DNA of 64,000 nucleotides from Novosphingobium percolationis (lineage in GTDB: Bacteria > Pseudomonadota > Alphaproteobacteria > Sphingomonadales > Sphingomonadaceae), in assembly GCF_020179425.1 (NCBI RefSeq), contig NZ_JAILYM010000007.1, positions 124,001 to 188,000 on the forward strand. The letters are read 5' to 3'. Below, piece by piece: positions 61,585 to 64,000 of this stretch; the first letter of the stretch is position 1, and each line of letters opens with the position of its first letter. Both the position numbers and the translations under genes were made by a program. Below the pieces are notes generated by a model. The model saw only the letters and a program-made list of their open reading frames with translations, was not told the DNA's origin and made no database searches.

Positions 61585-62400
61585 ATGGACAGCACCACCA
61601 TCACCGCGGTTCTTCTCGGCATCGTCGAGGGCCTGACCGAATTCCTGCCCGTCTCCTCGACCGGCCACCTGATCCTCGCGACAGAGCTGTTCGGCTACGA
61701 CGCGCACCAGTGGGCGCTGTTCAACGTGGTGATCCAGCTGGGCGCGATCCTTGCGGTCGTGGTGCAGTACTGGCGCACCTTCTGGGCGGTCGGCATGGGC
61801 CTGCTGCGGCTCGAACCGCTCAGCATCCGCTTCGTGCGCAACCTGCTCGCCGCCTTCATGCCCGCCGCCGTGATCGGCCTGATCTTCAAGCACCAGATCG
61901 AAGGCATGCTCGGCAGCCCGCTGGTGGTCTGCGGCGCGCTGATTGTCGGCGGCATCGGCATCCTGATCGTCGAACGCTTCGCCAAGGGTGGCGAGCCTTC
62001 GGGCATCGGCCAGTTGCCGCTGCGCCAGGCGATCGGCGTCGGCTTCGTCCAGTGCTTCGCCATGATTCCGGGCATGAGCCGGTCAGGCGCCACGATCATG
62101 GGCGCGCTTGCCATGGGCATCGAGCGGCGCACGGCGGCCGAGTTCTCGTTCTTCCTCGCCATCCCGACCATGCTCGGCGCCAGCACGATCGAACTGCTCG
62201 GCCAGCGCCACGAACTGGCCGCCGGCACCACCGGCGTCGGCTGGAGCGAGATCGCCATCGGCTTCGCGGTTGCGTTCATCGTGGCGCTGGCGGTGATCAA
62301 GCTGTTCGTCGCCTATGTCAGCCGCCGCGGCTTTACGCCGTTTGCGTGGTATCGCATCGTCGTCGGCCTCGCGGCAGGCGCCTGGCTGCTGAACGCCTGA
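61585..62400 (+). CDS. uppP: Undecaprenyl-diphosphate phosphatase
   Basis: 271 residues, eight hydrophobic segments. EGLTEFLPVSSTGHL near residues 15-29 and PGMSRSGATI carry the conserved Glu, Ser/Thr, His and Arg residues of the BacA/UppP active site. It recycles the C55 lipid carrier for peptidoglycan, O-antigen and exopolysaccharide and gives low-level bacitracin resistance when abundant. It fits the window's envelope-glycan content, although the neighbours are unrelated. Confidence 0.96.
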   Translation: MDSTTITAVLLGIVEGLTEFLPVSSTGHLILATELFGYDAHQWALFNVVIQLGAILAVVVQYWRTFWAVGMGLLRLEPLSIRFVRNLLAAFMPAAVIGLIFKHQIEGMLGSPLVVCGALIVGGIGILIVERFAKGGEPSGIGQLPLRQAIGVGFVQCFAMIPGMSRSGATIMGALAMGIERRTAAEFSFFLAIPTMLGASTIELLGQRHELAAGTTGVGWSEIAIGFAVAFIVALAVIKLFVAYVSRRGFTPFAWYRIVVGLAAGAWLLNA

Positions 62401-62529
62401 TCGCACGCCACCCCAAGTAAAGACCAAGTCCCCGGCAAGCACTTGCCGTAACGGTTCGTCGCACCTTCGGAACCAAATGCCGTCCCCCCGGTTTTGCCGG
62501 AAAGACAGCAATTCGAAGGGATTACCACC

Positions 62530-62796
62530 ATGGGCCTGATCATTCTTCTCGTCGTCGGCGGCATTCTTGGCTGGCTGGCAAGCATCGTCATGCGCACCGA
62601 TGCGCAGCAGGGGATCTTCCTCAACATCGTCGTCGGCATCGTCGGCGCACTGCTGGGCGGCTTCTTCCTCGCACCGCTGATCGGCGGCGGTTCGATCACC
62701 GACGGCATTTCGGCCGGCAGCCTGATCGTGTCGTTCCTCGGCGCGGTGATCCTGCTCGCCATCGTCAACCTCGTCCGTCGCGGCGCGGTGCGCTGA
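62530..62796 (+). CDS. GlsB/YeaQ/YmgE-family stress membrane protein
   Basis: 88 residues from ATG 62530 (AAGGG nine bases upstream). Three hydrophobic helices rich in Gly, with GGILGWLASIVMR, GIVGALLGGFFLAP and SFLGAVILLAIVN, match the transglycosylase-associated/YeaQ family of small inner-membrane proteins induced by general stress. Function in detail is unknown. Confidence 0.85.
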   Translation: MGLIILLVVGGILGWLASIVMRTDAQQGIFLNIVVGIVGALLGGFFLAPLIGGGSITDGISAGSLIVSFLGAVILLAIVNLVRRGAVR

Positions 62797-62820
62797 GCCG
62801 ACCCACCCAACCTCAACATC

Positions 62821-62846
62821 AAGGGCGGCCCTTCGGGACCGCCCTT
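62821..62846 (+). terminator. Hairpin between two small stress genes
   Basis: AAGGGCGG pairs with CCGCCCTT, with one mismatch and an inner CC/GG pair; followed by CTTCTTCC. It lies just upstream of the lipoprotein gene's ribosome site. Confidence 0.5.
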
Positions 62847-62869
62847 CTTCCAAGAAGGGGACTAAAATC

Positions 62870-63154
62870 ATGAAGAGCTTCATCAAGGGCGCGATGATCG
62901 CGTCGGTTGCCGCGCTCGGCCTCAGCCTTGCCGCCTGCGATTCCAAGCAGGAAAACGCTGCCGAAGACCAGGCCGACGCCGTCCGCAAGATGACCGACGC
63001 CACGGCCGACGCGATCGACGCGGCCGCCAACGCCACCAGCGGCGCGACCGAGCAGAAGCTCGAAAACAAGGCCGACGCCGTCCGCAAGGCTGGCGAGGAC
63101 AAGGCCGACAAGATGGAAGACCAGGCTGACAAGATGGACAAGGCGCCGGGCTGA
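62870..63154 (+). CDS. Small Ala/Asp/Lys-rich lipoprotein
   Basis: 94 residues. The signal ends at lipobox LAAC (Cys24), giving an about 71-residue lipid-anchored mature protein. It is almost wholly helical with repeating units built on ADAVRK: EDQADAVRKMTDAT and ENKADAVRKAGEDK, then KADKMEDQADKMDKA, an apolipoprotein/LEA-like amphipathic pattern. AAGGGG precedes ATG 62870. No named family. It follows the YeaQ-type gene, suggesting a stress-linked envelope role. Confidence 0.75.
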   Translation: MKSFIKGAMIASVAALGLSLAACDSKQENAAEDQADAVRKMTDATADAIDAAANATSGATEQKLENKADAVRKAGEDKADKMEDQADKMDKAPG

Positions 63155-63188
63155 TCGCCCGCAGCGCCGACCTTTCGGGTTCGCACAG

Positions 63189-63223
63189 GCGGCGTCGGGG
63201 CAACCCGGCGCCGCTTGGCTTTT
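63189..63223 (+). terminator. Intrinsic terminator after the lipoprotein gene
   Basis: An 11-bp stem, GCGGCGTCGGG with CCCGGCGCCGC (one T-G wobble), closes a GCAA tetraloop and is followed by TTGGCTTTT. It ends 5 bases before the stop of the convergent phhA. Confidence 0.85.
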
Positions 63224-63227
63224 GCGT

Positions 63228-64000
63228 TCAGACCGGCTTCGCTCCCGAACGTCGCCCGCCGCGCAAGTGGTACTCCAGCGTCCCTCGGTGCAGCACATCG
63301 TCAATGTCGATGACCGCCGTATTGGCATACGTGAACCCGGGCCCGAGCCCGCGATAGAGCCGATCGAAATCGCGCTCGACCGTCTGGTGATAGAGATCGG
63401 CAAAGCTCTCGATCACGAAGTAGGTCGGCTGCAGGTCGTCGATCACGTAGTCGGTGCGCATCACCCGGTCGACATTGAGCCGGATGCGATTGGGCGAGGC
63501 CGCCTCGAGCGCGAACACCGCCTCTCCCGGCCCCGACAGGATGCCCGCGCCATAGGCGCGCAACGCGCCCCCTTCTTCCACCAGCCCGAACTCCACTGTG
63601 TACCAGTAGAGCGCGCCCAGCGCCTTCAGCCGGTTGTGCCGCATCGCCTTCCACCCCGCGCGGCCATAGGCCTGCATGTAGTCGGCAAAGATCGGGTCGG
63701 CCAGCATCGGCACGTGCCCGAACACGTCGTGGAACACGTCCGGCTCCTCGATGTAGTCGAAGCTTGCGCGCCCGCGTATGAAGTTGCCCGCGGGAAAGCG
63801 CCGGTTGGCAAGGTGCCAGAAGAACACGTGATCGGGGATCAGCATCGGCACCGGCACCACGCTCCACCCCGTCAGCGCGCCAAGGTCGGCCGAAAGCCGC
63901 GCAAACTCCGGCACGCCCCCGCGCCCCAGATCCAGCTTGCCCAGCCCCGCCAGGAACGTCGACGCCGCCCGCCCCGGCAGAACCTCCATCTGCCGCGCGA
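63228..64000 (-). CDS. phhA: Phenylalanine 4-monooxygenase (5' part outside window)
   Basis: About 257 residues visible; the frame stays open through the window edge (ARQMEVLPGRA), so the start lies beyond 64000. It converts phenylalanine to tyrosine with tetrahydropterin and non-heme iron. The two iron histidines are in FHDVFGHVPML and the third ligand Glu in YTVEFGLVEE; QPTYFVIESFADLY is the family C-terminus. The monofunctional bacterial form is about 260-300 residues, so little is missing. Confidence 0.95.
   Translation of the reverse strand, partial: ARQMEVLPGRAASTFLAGLGKLDLGRGGVPEFARLSADLGALTGWSVVPVPMLIPDHVFFWHLANRRFPAGNFIRGRASFDYIEEPDVFHDVFGHVPMLADPIFADYMQAYGRAGWKAMRHNRLKALGALYWYTVEFGLVEEGGALRAYGAGILSGPGEAVFALEAASPNRIRLNVDRVMRTDYVIDDLQPTYFVIESFADLYHQTVERDFDRLYRGLGPGFTYANTAVIDIDDVLHRGTLEYHLRGGRRSGAKPV

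Overview
The window looks like a chromosomal segment of an alphaproteobacterium of the order Sphingomonadales, probably Novosphingobium or a close relative. This is inferred from the high GC content, heavy use of 4-base ATGA/GTGA gene overlaps, the gatC-gatA...gatB arrangement, the rnd-lptC-lptA block, PHB metabolism genes and a sphingomonad-type surface polysaccharide locus. No rRNA, tRNA, CRISPR array, insertion sequence or integrase was found. Genes are densely packed and no gene-free stretch exceeds 300 bases; the longest are about 190-245 bases (before 18370, after clpB, and 38545-38788).

Layout. 1-2482 is a minus-strand operon, crcB > RluA-type pseudouridine synthase > PaiB-like protein > HAD phosphatase (cut by the window edge). 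2678-9292 holds rpsU, a membrane-anchored FKBP isomerase and gatC-gatA, then an FkbM methyltransferase and an OafA-type acyltransferase placed in front of gatB. 9377-15002 holds an M16 zinc-protease lipoprotein (minus) and clpB (plus). 15216-19152 is a coupled three-gene surface glycan cassette (glycosyltransferase, SGNH hydrolase, fucosyltransferase-like protein) followed by a small outer-membrane-like protein. 19235-23412 holds a methyltransferase-like protein, phaB, an RHH protein, murA and galU.

23428-40459 is a large polysaccharide region. It contains at least seven glycosyltransferase modules, gmd and fcl for GDP-L-fucose, a Wzx-type flippase, a WcaI-like transferase, an MsbA-type ABC exporter, a GT2-deacetylase fusion and a GT2-methyltransferase fusion. 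Downstream of the WcaI-like gene, on the same strand and before a strong terminator, lie a small virion-like protein and a phage-tailspike-like beta-helix protein. 40481-43716 holds lptA, lptC, rnd and UDP-glucose dehydrogenase, which with galU supplies UDP-glucuronate.

43858-50769 holds ung and the glutamate synthase pair gltB-gltD. 50984-55436 holds a membrane-anchored acidic protein and then two genes of the exosortase A / PEP-CTERM type (a glycosyltransferase and an O-glycosylation-ligase-like protein), the ligase preceded by a 54-codon gene. 55515-64000 holds a MaoC hydratase, intracellular PHB depolymerase, an ABC exporter, an M13 metallopeptidase, uppP, two small envelope stress-type proteins and a partial phenylalanine hydroxylase.

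The unifying theme is envelope glycan supply: sugar nucleotides (galU, ugd, gmd, fcl), lipid carrier recycling (uppP), transferases, flippase/exporters, modifying enzymes (acetyl, methyl, deacetyl, SGNH) and LPS transport (lptA/C). PHB turnover is a second, scattered theme. All functional calls come from reading motifs; no database search was run.
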